Below are positions 35,046-47,200 of a DNA stretch of 64,000 bases, one piece after another. Positions within the stretch are counted from its first letter, which is position 1. Every line of letters begins with the position of its first letter. The notes beneath the pieces were generated by a model, which did no database searches, was not told the DNA's origin, and saw only the letters and a program-made list of their open reading frames with translations. A program made the position numbers and the translations under genes. Origin of the DNA: Yamagishiella unicocca (lineage: Eukaryota > Chlorophyta > Chlorophyceae > Chlamydomonadales > Volvocaceae); the NCBI GenBank assembly GCA_003116995.1, contig BDSL01000022.1, positions 1,054,001 to 1,118,000 on the forward strand, given 5' to 3'.

Positions 35046-38000
35046 GCGGCCGGCGGCGGCGGCGGCTTCGAGGAAGGAGCGGGGAGCGGTCGGTAGCAGG
35101 CCGTTTTAGGGTTTTAGGGTTTGTGCAAACGAATCCCAATCGCGGATGCGCTGAGGGGGCTCGGGGGCTCGCTCGGATGGGCTGGGCTGCGCTGAGCAGG
35201 GCGGAGCGCCCCATGGCGGCCTGGCTGGATGGAGGGACCCCACCAGCAGCGCATACAAGGGATTGAGGGCCCTCCTTGGGGCGCGGGGGCGTGTCGAAGA
35301 ATTTTTTTGGACTCGCATGGATGTGCATGTGTTTGTCTGTCTGTGTTTTCACATCGTGCATCGTGCGGGACAAGGAGTGCTGCTTGCGTCGCCGGGCACT
35401 GGGCGTTAGGGCTGCGTTCAAGCCAGGCGCCGGGCACTGGGCGTTTACGGCGCCGGAAATGGGATAGCCCAGCCGATCCTCACCCTCCCCCCTACTGGAA
35501 ACCAGTTGGTAGGGTATGCGCGGAAAACCCGGGTGGGTCGGCACTGAACTAGGGAAGCTAGTCTGGGGACAGTTGGTGAGGGGGGATGCCGACAGACGAT
35601 CGTGCGGGAGGCGGGATTCCCGTGGGCTGCACAATTGGTACAAGGGCTGTTGTGGTGTTGGGGCTGTTGTCACGTCGTGATCGAAATTAGCCGAGCGCAA
35701 ACCGGGGCTGGAAGAACAGGTCGGACGTGTGTTGGTCTGTGACTTCATAACCCGTGTGTTGGTCGGTCGGTGAACTTGGCCCCCGGGGGGACCTAAAGGA
35801 GCTCCTCGGGAGGCACTACGCGTCTTAGGCCCTGCCGCGTTCGTTTTACCGGCAGTATGGCCACTGCATGCGGGCATGTGGGCGGAAAGGGGGTGCTCGG
35901 CACACGAATAGCTGTGTTTCTTGCACCCTAATGATACGGTATGAATGAACCGAATGGGTACCCTAATGTTAAAAGTAGAAAATGAGATGTTTTTTCTCAA
36001 AAGGAGGGGTTACCGGTAATAAAAGGAGGTCGGCCATGGCAGTCGGCCATGTGTGCTGATTGATGGCCGGCAACAAGTACGGGTCTGCACAGGTCTGCAC
36101 GTGGCTCTGTGTCTTGACGTACGGCAGCTGGTGAGGTTGCGCAGCTTCCCCTGCTCGTACGATCGCGGATATTACTAGGAAGTCGAATCGCCGCTTCCTT
36201 ACTTGTACATGGCGGGATGCCTGATGCCTCCTCGCTCGGTGCGGTGCGGGACACTGTCACGTTGGGGGAACATGCTGTCACATTGCTCCTACCGCTTGTG
36301 TAGCTGTTGCTCAGCGGCGTTTCTCCCTGCGCAGTGAAGCTGACGGCACACTTCATGATCGATCGATGCTTCTCGTCGTGTATTATTTTCCACCATACAT
36401 GTCCGCCATCCTACGGCTCGGACAGTTTGGACACTAGGAATGATTTGCTCGCAATTCTTGCCCGCATGACCTGCGTATCGGCACGTGTCTCTGCCGAATT
36501 GTGACGACTCCCGCTGGCTATGGCGGTGAAACGGTGGATAATTATTATTAGCTTCTTTTCGCGCCGCACGCACCGCGATTCTGCTGTGTGCTGGTCTTGC
36601 GTCTCTATCTACCTGGCTTGCGGGTGATTTGGCTGCCACGTGGACGGCGTGCAGACTGCCAGACGGCGTGCCCCCACCTGGCCCCACCAGGGTCGCACTG
36701 CTGCCAGGCCACGTCACGATCAATTCGTCACGATCATTTAATCACGGTCAATTCGCCATCATCATCGTCATCACACTCTTCAAATCCCCCCTGGGGTGCT
36801 GGCTGCTGCTCTGTTTGGCTGCGGCCTGTCGATTGGTGTTCTGGTGGTTTGCCTCTGTTCCGGTGCACGTCGGCCTCTGTCTACTCCGTCTTCCTCAGTG
36901 TCAGGCGACGTGCCCGATGGTTCTACCTCTTGGTCTGGAACCCACTGTAATCGCTACAACAACTGGGGGCTCAACCCGGGGCTTGGTCCGCCGCTGCGGC
37001 GCTGCATTCAGATATGAACCGAGCGGTATCTGCAGGTCGACAGTTAACTAGTGCAGCTAACTCCCGCCCGATCCCGCCTAGCTAGCTGCCACCGCCACCG
37101 CCTGGCCGCCTAGCCTGGCCGCCCGCCACTGCCTAGCTGCCACCGCAGCATAGTGTTGTAAATAAATGTGATCATTGGCCACGAAGAGGGCTGTTCGAAG
37201 AGGGCTGGCAGGACGAAACAAAACGCGTTGTGCCGCGTCCTTATTTCCCCATACCCAATTCACCGCATAAACTTGTACGATAGAAGCTGTACGGCAGTCA
37301 CCTGCAGCTGTCGGCAGCAGCCTGCATACGGAGCACGAGCGAGCCGCCGGCGGGTGAACCCCGCAGCCCCGCCCGCCCGGGATGATCTGTTGCTACGACT
37401 GGCTGCTGGGTTGCCCCCTTCAGCGAGCTCGTTCGCGCGTGGCCGGCCCAGCTGCCTACCCTCCCTCGACCCAACCCCGTAACAGCACGGAGCGTGCCAT
37501 GCGGAGCGTGCATAGCAGGATTGCTGCTGCGCCTGCTGCGATGTGCGCCGGCAGGCGCTAGGCCGCCGCTAGCTAGGCCACCGCCACCACCCCCTCACCA
37601 GCTACCCACGTCGTGCAACCGGGTCTTTTCTCCACCCCCCTACCAGCTCCGCCGGGATTGGTTCCGCGAGTCCCAGCGCAATGCGCCGGGGTCCCCCGAT
37701 CAGCACAACCACCCGCCGCTCACGGCCACCGGCCGCCCGCTCACAGCCCAGTCGAATGGACATAGTCCCACGGTTCCCACCGCTCACGATTGCCCATAGG
37801 CCGGGGTGGCGATGCCAACACAGCATTGAGCAGATTGCTCGCATACAAAAGGGCCACCCGCTGAGCCGTCTATATACTTATGTAATAAGACGTTTACTCC
37901 GTCGTATGAAAGGGAGATACGTACATCGTTGACCGCCAGTCGAATGCTCGAGTATCGGAGATACAGAACATAGGAGAGGCATTGTGTTATATCCGTTGCA

Positions 38001-38248
38001 TAATGGCGTTGATATGAATATTGAAGTTTGCGTTGTTTTGACTATGATCGCGTGTGGGCATGCTTCATTGCAATGCGGGCCCCCCACGATGCCACGAAAA
38101 GGACGACAAAGACCAGACTGCAAATCCTCATTCGGTCCTTTAACAATAACATAGGTTATACTTTTCCTTGCTAGTTCGCGGCAGGTTTTTTAGTCCTCTC
38201 ATACAGACGTCCGTCTTTGTTTGGCGGCGCGCGCGGATCTACTGAAAA
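35046..38248. other. Intergenic stretch between the kinase and eIF3c
   Basis: No gene is recognised. It holds a TTTTAGGG pair (35104-35122), the inverted dispersed repeat (36826-36951) and a copy of the intron-type motif at about 37602-37640. The eIF3c promoter should lie at its right end; no TATA box is evident just upstream of 38249. Confidence 0.5.
36826..36951 (-). repeat. Dispersed repeat fragment, inverted copy
   Basis: The reverse complement aligns with 1106-1231 along about 118 bp, sharing GGGTTCCAGACCAAGAGG and AGGCAAACCACCAGAAC. This relationship defines the repeat family. Confidence 0.75.
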
Positions 38249-41200
38249 ATGGTGCGGGCGGCCCGCTTGCAGTCTTACAGGCCTTTACATCCTTAGCACA
38301 CATGCTGATCATATCTTGTTCTCCTTGCAGTCCAAGTTCTGGGGCCGTAACAGCAGCGATGAGGAGGAGGAGGAGGAGAGCTCCGAGGAGGAGTCCTCAA
38401 ACGAGGGCAAGGGCAGCGCCTCCGGCTCCAGCTCCTCGTCCGATGACTCCAGCTCTGGCTCTGGCTCCGATTCTGATTCGGACTCCGACTCCGATGAGGA
38501 CGGGCCTAACAAGTGAGCATGCAGCCGCCGTGTTGCCCTTGGTGCGCGGGATCTGCCTGACCAGCGATGCGGCCCCCCGATTTCAGGTTCTTGGCTGGGT
38601 CCAGTGATTCGGATTCAGATGATGATCGCCGCGTGGTGAAGAGCGAAAAGGACAAGAGGATGGGCGAACTGGCGCAGACGGCTGAGGACATTCGGGTGGG
38701 TCCGTTCTCAAGTCCATTAGTAAGGCTATGCATAATGCTTCGCGGACAGGTCCTAGCTCTTCAGCGATTGATTTGCGCATATGGCGGGAGCGGCCGGCGT
38801 CACCCCTGTCGGCTGCGGCGACATACGGTTGCCGCTATCCGTTTTTTGCTATCCACAGAACAAGATGAAGATTAACGACTGGAGCACCATCCAGGAGCTC
38901 TTTGACGTTCTGAACCAGCGCCTAGAGAAGGCGCGCAAGTTCCTTGTGGGGCCGTCTGTGCCGCGCGTCTATGTAAAGCTCCTCGTTGACCTTGAGGATT
39001 TCCTCAATGAGACGCTGGCCAACAAGGACGTTAAGAAGAAGATGTCGCCGACGAACGCAAAGGCGCTTAACACCATGCGCCAGCGCCTGAAGAAGCACAA
39101 CGTCAACTTCGCGGAGCAGATGGCCAAGGTGCGAGGGGCAGCTTCGCATGCAGGGGGGGTGGGTGCAGGCACGAAAGCGTGGGAACTGCACCGGGGCTGA
39201 CGTGCAAGCCCCTGGGGGGTGCAATATGTGCCCGACACCGCAACCTCCGCAACCTCCGCGTCTGGCTTTCTCCAGCGCCCGTCCCTGGGCGGCAGCAGCC
39301 GCAGCCACAGTCGCAGCCGCAGCTTCTCCCAGCTCCCGGCCTCCCCAGGTGGTGTGACGCCGCGGGTGTCGGGAACCCAGCCCTCACCCGCCTGGCCTCA
39401 GCCCCCATTTGCTTGCTCGCTCGCTCGCTGCCCGCCCTGCCTGGCGCCGTCAGGCTCGCGAGAACCCCGACGAGGAGGACGAGGAGGATGCGGGCGAGTC
39501 GGCGAGCAGCGAGAGCGAGAGCGGCGACGAGCGGGACGCGGAGGAGCGCAAGCAGCAGCAGCAGTCCAAGGCCAAGGACAAGCTGCTCACCATGGACCCC
39601 AAGGAGATCACCTACGAGATGGTGGCGCGCAAGCTCAGGGAGATCGTGGTGTCCAGGTGGGAGGGGGCGGAGAGGCACAGGGCTGGGTTTGGGTGGTGGT
39701 GGGTTTGGGGGGGACTTGAGGTGGGGGTGGGGGTGAAGCACAGGGCTGGGTTTGGGTGGTGGTGGGGTTGGGGGGAACGTTCGGTGTGGTTTGATGTGTG
39801 ACTCAGTTGCCGGGTGTGTGACGCTCAGTTGCCGGGTGTGCTCGTGACTCAACAGTTCGCACCCGTGGCATGGCAGCACCCGAAAGAGCATTGGGCTGAC
39901 GTGGAATGACGTGGAATGGGCAATGGGGTGTCTGGCAGCAAGCCGCGGGCGGGCAGTGCAAGGAACGGAGTGGGGCAGAGGTTCCACGGCGGCGGCAGGG
40001 GCAGGGAGGTCGATGAGCCGAACACTCTTAAGGGAGGGGCGGCATCAAGGGAGGGGCGGCATCGCTTGGGGAGCTTGGGGGAAGGGGTGATGCGCGGCTA
40101 GGAAGTCAGGAGAGTATGGGATACAAGCTTCTCGTGTGGGCCTGTGGGGCTTGAAGGGAGTGGCGGAGAAACCGTGGCGTGACCGGTGATGGGAAGCTTC
40201 GGGGGTCGGGGGTGCAGCTGCCAGGGGGTGAGGCGCTGCAACTGGGAATGCGCGATATCCATTTTTTGTTGCAAGCAGCATCGTCGCCGACGGCGGCGCC
40301 CAGCATCGTCATCGTCGGTGGTGTCCAGCAGGGCGGGCACCCAGCCAGCGCACCGACGCCGTGAATGGGCAGCGCAAGTCGAGCTGTCGAGGAAGGGAAG
40401 CCAGTGTCAGCGACGTAGGGTCTGTCGGCCCCGCGGAGCAAACGACTTGGGAGCTGGCTTCGCACTATGCGGCCCGCTGCTGCCCGCCCGGTGCCATATC
40501 CCGCACACACCGGTACCCCTCCCCGCATATCGCCCACCCCCTCCCTCCCCCGCCCCCCCCCGCCCCCCTTCCCCCGCGCACGACCCGGTGTCCGAAGGCT
40601 ATGCACCCACTACATTTCCCCAGTCGCTTCACCGGTCCTTGTATTGTAACGGTAACCCCCCTTCCACCGGCGCAGGGGTCGCCGCGGCACCGACAAGCAG
40701 GAGCAGGTTGAGATGCTGACGTACCTGGTGGCTGTGGCTCGCGGCCCCGCTCAGCGCTTCGAGGTGCTGGCGCAGCTGACCAGCAGCCTGTTCGACCTCA
40801 ACCCCGGCATGATGGGGCACCTGCAGACGGGGTTGTGGAAGAAGTGCGTCGTGAACCTGCTGGAGATGCTGCGTATCCTGCAGGTGCGGACTGGGGGCTG
40901 GGGAGGGGGAGGGGGCGGGGCGGCAGGAGGGGGCGGGGGAGGGGGCGGGGCGGCAGGAGGGGGAGGGGGCGGGGTGGCAGGAGGCGAGGCGGGAGGGGGG
41001 AGGCGGGGCGGGAGGTGGTCGTTGATTTATGTACTATGCGTTGTCAATATGCGATGGACAGGCGGCGGTGGCGGCTGTGATGGGGCGGAGTCGTAGGGCT
41101 CGCGGGAGGAAGGGGGGAGAAGGGGAGGGGAGAAAGGCGGGGACGATGTAGGGTAGGGAGGTTGCAAACAAGAGCCGGGGGACGCTAACAGGACACCAGG

Positions 41201-44200
41201 TGGGTTGCGGGACCGCCTAGCGGTTGTGTGACGAGTGAGTGTCGTTAGAAGCGCACTGTACTAGTAAAACGAAGTCACCCAGCCCAATCCAGCGATCCAG
41301 CGATGTTGCACAGTGCGCGACCGGAAACGCGAAGCCCCGCCGTCCAGGCCGGCGACCGAGTGTATGTGTATGGGGCGGGGGGCGTGAGAACCCGGTTGTA
41401 TGTGGGGGGAGAGGCTTTGGGTGGCGGCGGGCGGTAGAACGTGCGCTAGCTGAGTCGCTGTCACCGCGCCGGAACCTGGGGTTCCGGCTGGTCACCCTAG
41501 CTCAGCTGGTCACCCTAGCTCAGCTGAGGAAGGGGTGACCACGTGGCTGAGTGGCTGGGGAGGATTCGTCGTCTGGGAGCGGAGAGGGGAGGGGAGAGGG
41601 TGTTGCCGTCATCGTTTAATGCGGAGTTGGCAGCCGGGCTTGTTGGCAAGGCTGTCTGCAGGGAGCCAGGGGGTGGGGAGAGGCCGTCAGTTACACGACG
41701 TGGGAAACGGAGGGGGGGAACTAACCCACGCGGCGGCGGCATGGGGGGGGGCAGAAGCCGGGGGGGGGTACGGAACGCTGTCCTTGTTGGGGAAACTATA
41801 AGCCCTATAGCGAAGGGAGGTACAAGCCCTACACCCCATCATCCGCAGCGGCGGGCTATCGAAGGCCTTATGGACCCCCCCGACATGCCCCCCCCCAACT
41901 CTCGATTCCTGCGCTGAACCCCTCCCCCGCCTCCCGCCACCCCTCCCGCCACCCCTCCCCCCACCCTTACGCCCCGCCTTCCCTTCACACCCCCAGGACA
42001 ACCCCAACATCAAGGTGGATGAGAACGCTGATGCGCTGGAGGAGCGCACAGACCAGCCCGTTGACGGCGCCGATGTGCGGGTGTGGGGCAACGTGGTGGC
42101 CTTCGTGGAGCGACTGGACGACGAGCTGTTCAAGAGCCTGCAGGTGGGGGGGGTAAGGGGAGGGGGCAAGGGGGGGGAGAATGGGGGATCTGCAGGTGGG
42201 GGAGAGGAAGGTCTGCAGGTGGGGTCGGGGGTGAAAAGGGCGGCAGTCGGCTCATGTGTGGCTGGCGAGGGAGGGAGGGAGGGAGCTGGGGGCATAATGG
42301 GCGGTGGGGGGCCGTGTATGTGGGTGGGGGGGGGGCTCGAGGGAAACCCGTGGATGTCCGAAAAAACCGTTTAAAACAGAAGTGGGCCGGGGGCTGGGGG
42401 GCCGGTGCTGAGGACCTTGCTGCCTGAGACATCACAGTCTCTTCCTAGCTGAGGTTTCGTTTTTGCTAAGGTTGACAATTCTAGTGAATTGCTATGATGT
42501 CTAAGAATGTGGAACGGCAGCTCGTGGCGGCCGCTGAGCACCTTGGTGACTTGGATCTTGACGAGGACCTGGCTGCAACTGAGCAGCAGCAAGGTCCGGT
42601 CAAGATCCAAGTCACCAAGGTGCTCAGCGGCCGCCACGAGCTGCCGTTCCACATTCTTCGACATCATTAGGATTGTCAACCTAAGCGAAAACGAACCCTC
42701 AGCTAGGAAGAGACTGTGATGTCTCAGCCAGCCAGGTCCTCAACAAGGCCCAGAAAAATCAGGAAAGTCGTCTCTATACCAGATGCTACATACATGTCTA
42801 AACTTGGTGGCGTCGTAAGACACTGGTTTGCGGGCAAGCCCCAAACCTTACTGAACCTTATGGAACATCCGCTGTACGGATGACATCATCGCGGGCATGA
42901 GCGTAACAGGCCGTTGCCTGCCTTGAACCCCATAAACATCCATAGACATGTATGTAACGGGTCCTTGCACGTTACATCGCCTTCATTCGGGGTCACGCAG
43001 CACCTTGTGGCCGGGGTCGCGAGCAGTTTGGCTCGCGGGCCTCACCGGCGCCTCCGACTCCTGTTTTCTCTGCCCTCCGTTTCCTATGTCGTGCGACCGG
43101 GTCTATTCACCCCTCCCCCCTATTCCTCCGCCAGGTCATCGACCCCCACACGCACGAGTACATGGCCCGCCTCAAGGACGAGCCCGTCTACCTGGCGCTG
43201 GGAACCAAGGTGCTGGAGTACCTCACCCGGTGAGTGTGTGTATGTGGTGGGGGAGGGGGAGAAAGAGGGGGGGTGAGAAAGAAGGGGGGGTAGAAAGAAG
43301 GGGGGGGTGAGAGGGGGGGGAGAAAGAAGGGGGGGAGGGGGAGAGAAGACCCTGTTACACGACAAAGGAAACGGTGTGTCTGTGTGGTGCGGGTGAGGGA
43401 GAGGGGGCCAGGACGGGCGGGCGAGAGGGGTAGGGGCCGGGAGGGAGAAAGGCCGTGGACATCCGACGGTGTGTACGAGGGACGTGCGCTTGGTGGCGTT
43501 CGCGTCGTGAGCTTTATGTTTTAACCGGTGGTCCACACACGTGACGACCTTGGTCGAGCTACCAAAAGACTTTCACCGGCCCACGACCGACTTTTCCTCA
43601 TCGGAGCTTTCCTCGTTGGAGCTTGCCTGACCTGCTCTTTCCGGCGCACTTGATCGATCTTGTATCTCGATCTTGTGTCTCAATCTTGTACCTCGATCTT
43701 CTATATCGACCTTGTATCTCGATCTTATATATATCGATCTTATATATCTCGATCTTATATATCTCGATCTTATATATCTCGATCTTATCTCTCGATCTGT
43801 ATCTCGATCTTGTATATTTCGATCCGCAGGGTCAGCGACCTGCCGGGTAGCGCCAAGGTGGCGCTGCGCCTGGTGGAGCACTTGTACTACAAAACCGACG
43901 CGGTGTACGACGCCATGCGCAAGCTGACGGTCGCGCAGCAGCTGCACGCCAACGCCACCGCCGCCCCCGCCGCCGACGAGGGCGAGGAGGAGGAGCCACT
44001 AGCCAAGGTGGAGGTGCTCGTGCCGGCGGATTACGTCATGGCTGAGAACTGCCACGAGCTGATGAGGTCGCTGGTGGGCGGCGTCATCTTCCGCCACGGG
44101 GATGAGCGCACCAAGGCCCGGGCCATGATGTGCTACATCTACCACAAGGTGCGGGTTGGGGGTGCGGGAGGGGGAGGGGGGAGGGGGGCGGGATGGGGGG

Positions 44201-47200
44201 GGGGGGAAGGCGGTGGGGTGAGGTGGGGTGGGGGGTGGGGCAGACATTTACCATGAGGTGCGGATTCGGGGGGGGGGGGCGGTCCAAGGTTTGTTTTTTT
44301 TGGGGGGGGGGTACCCCTGCGTCCTTCTCCCTCCCCCCTGGGGTTTCCCTGCAACCTCCCTCGTGACGTGAAGACTGACAGTGTTTCGCTTCGCTCCTGG
44401 CTCTGCCCGCCCCCTCAACCCCCGGAACCGGTTCTTTTCTGTAACCTTCCCCTCCCTCGCCCGTCGCCCCCCCCCCACACACACACACACAGGCCATCCA
44501 CGACGACTTCCACGGCGCCCGCGACCTGCTGCTGATGAGTCACCTGCAGGTGCGGTCCAGGGAGGGCTGCACCGGGTGGGGTCCGGGGGAGGGGGCTTGT
44601 ACGTGGTGCCACGTATGGAGCCACCGCCGACCCCTGGCCCCCTACGACCAGTGCTGCTGGAAGGAAAAAACAACTCTAGGAACGGAGCTGCCCAGTTGAA
44701 CCATCCGATATCCGCTCGCTCCAGCACGCCGTTCCAAACCATAAGCCATTACGGCAGTCATCATTGTCATCTTCATCAGCATCACCATCACCATCACCAT
44801 CAGCGTCAATCCTTGCGTCTAACCAGCATCCCCCCGCCCCGCGCCCCCCCCCGCCCTCATCATGCTTTTATTTGCCGCCCCCCGCCCTCATCATACTCTT
44901 ACTCTTATTTCCCCCCCCCCGCCCCGCCCTCATCATGCTCTTATTTGCCCCCCCCCAGGACTCCATCCAGCACATGGACGTGTCCACCATGATCCTCTAC
45001 AACCGCTCCATCGCGCAGCTGGGTCTGGCGGCCTTCAGGGCGGGGCTGATCCAGGAGGCGCACGCATGCCTCAACGAACTCTACGGCAGCGGACACATCA
45101 AGGAGCTGCTGGCGCAGGGTGAGGAGGGGGGGGAGGGGCAGGAGTAAGAGGGGGGGGGAGGAGGGGGGGGGGGTGATGACGCAGGGGGTTTGGGGGAGGG
45201 GTGATGACGCAGGGGTTTGGGAGAGCTGGGGTAACAGGGGGAGTGGGGCTGCCTTTTCAGTGCCGGCCTACGAGTTTCCTGTGGTACCCCTCTCCCTTCC
45301 GATCCTCTCATGCCCTCCCCTCCGCTCCCCTGATAGCCCACGACCCTCTCATACCCCGCCCTCGATCCTCTGGTACCCCCGGTCCTCTCATTTACCCCCC
45401 CCTTGATCCTCTGATACCTCCCCCCCTCCGCCGTTCCTCTCATACCCTCCTCCCCCCCCTCCTCCCCCCCCTCCTCCCCCCCCCCCGCAGGCATGTCCAT
45501 GGGCAAGTACCACGAGAAGACCCCCGAGCAGGAGCTGGCGGAGAAGCGCCGCCAGATGCCCTTCCACATGCACATCACTCTGGAGCTGCTGGAGAGCGCC
45601 TATCTGGCATGTGCCATGTTGCTGGAGGTGGGGGTCCCCGGGGGGCCAGGGCGGGGCGGGTGTATGGGTGGGTTGGGGGGGTACAGGAAGGAAACGGTTA
45701 CTCGACTTGGGAAGTGTAGAGCTGGGGCTGTAGCTGGGGCCTTGATGCCTGGCAGCGTACTTGAGTGAGGCTGGGGCTGGGTGTAGCTGGGGCTGAGGCT
45801 GGGGCTGTAGCTGGGGCTGAGTGTAGCTGGGGCTGTAGCTGGGGCTGAGTGTAGCTGGGGCTGAGTGTAGCTGGGGCTGAGGCTGGGGCTGTAGCTGGGG
45901 CTGAGTGTAGCTGGGGCTGTAGCTGGGGCTGAGTGTAGCTGGGGCTGCCGTCGTGCATGACTTGACACGGTAGGAAGCGGACGCCAGGAAAACCACGTTT
46001 GCCCAGGGAAGGCGCCTTCTGGCAGGTGCTGCAGGTGGTTGTGCAGGAAGGAGGGGTTCGTGCAGGGGGGAATTGCGGATGAGGAGGAAGATGAGGAGGG
46101 GGGGATAACTACACTGGTGGCCTCTTTTTGGTTCATGATCAGCTTCTCCCCGCGCAAGCATGATCATCACTCCCCCCCCACCTCACCTCACCGCACCTCC
46201 TCACCTCCTCACCTCCTCACCCCACCACCCCACCTCACCTCTCTCCCCGCCCCTCTCTCCCCGCCCCTCTCCTGCCCCTCCCCCCTCAGGTCCCCAACAT
46301 GGCCGCCAACCCGCTCAACCCCAAGAAGAAGATGATCTCCAAGTCCTTCCACCGCATCTGGGACACCTATGCCCGCCAGGCCTTCACGGGTCCCCCGGAG
46401 AACGTGCGAGACCACATCATGGCGGCGTCCAGGGCGCTGGCGGTGGTGCGTACCTGGGGGGGGGGAGCTGAGGAGGAGGTGTGTAAAAACCGTCTTACGC
46501 GACGGGACAGGATAGTTGGCGCATGGTCGTCGGACATCGATTTTGTGGGCGCATTGGGGGCGGGGAGCTTAAGGGGGGGGGAGCTAAGGGGGGGGGGAAG
46601 CTGAAGGGGGGGAGCTGAAAGAGGAGGGAGGGGGGAAGGGGGGCCTGGCGTGTGGGGGGGGGGCAGAGATGCGGAGAAGGGACGTCGGCGGTGCACATGT
46701 ACCTAAACGGCACTGTGGGCAGGACGGGAGGAGGCGAGCTGGGGGTGGGTGTTGCGCGATTGGCGGCCGCAGCAGCGGAGGGCCGTTGAGGGCTGCCCTG
46801 TCCGCCCGTTGGCACTGCTGCGTCGTTGCGAGCCCCGTCCTTGTTGACGCCATAGCGTCACCTTTGCAACTGTCGCTGCGGACTCCTGAGCCCCACCCTC
46901 TCCTGACCCCCACCCTCCTGACTCCCACCCTCTCCTGACTCCCACCCTCTCCTGACTCCCCCAGGGCGACTGGTCCCGGTCATTCAACTACCTGAAGGCC
47001 CTCAACGCCTGGAACCTGCTGCCGCGGAAGGACCAGGTGGGGGTCACAGAGGATAACCGGTCACCCGACATGGGAAGTGTAAAAGGGGAGAGCACAGAAA
47101 GGAACTGGTCACTCGACATGGGAACTGTAGCTAGTGCGACCAGGTGTTTGGGGGGCCGATGGAGGGGGGGGCGGCAAGAGTGGCGATACAGCGTATTGCG

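Noticed and set aside
45388..46170. Ser/Tyr/Pro repeat open frames on the minus strand
   Set aside because: They are antisense to an eIF3c intron repeat array and exon.
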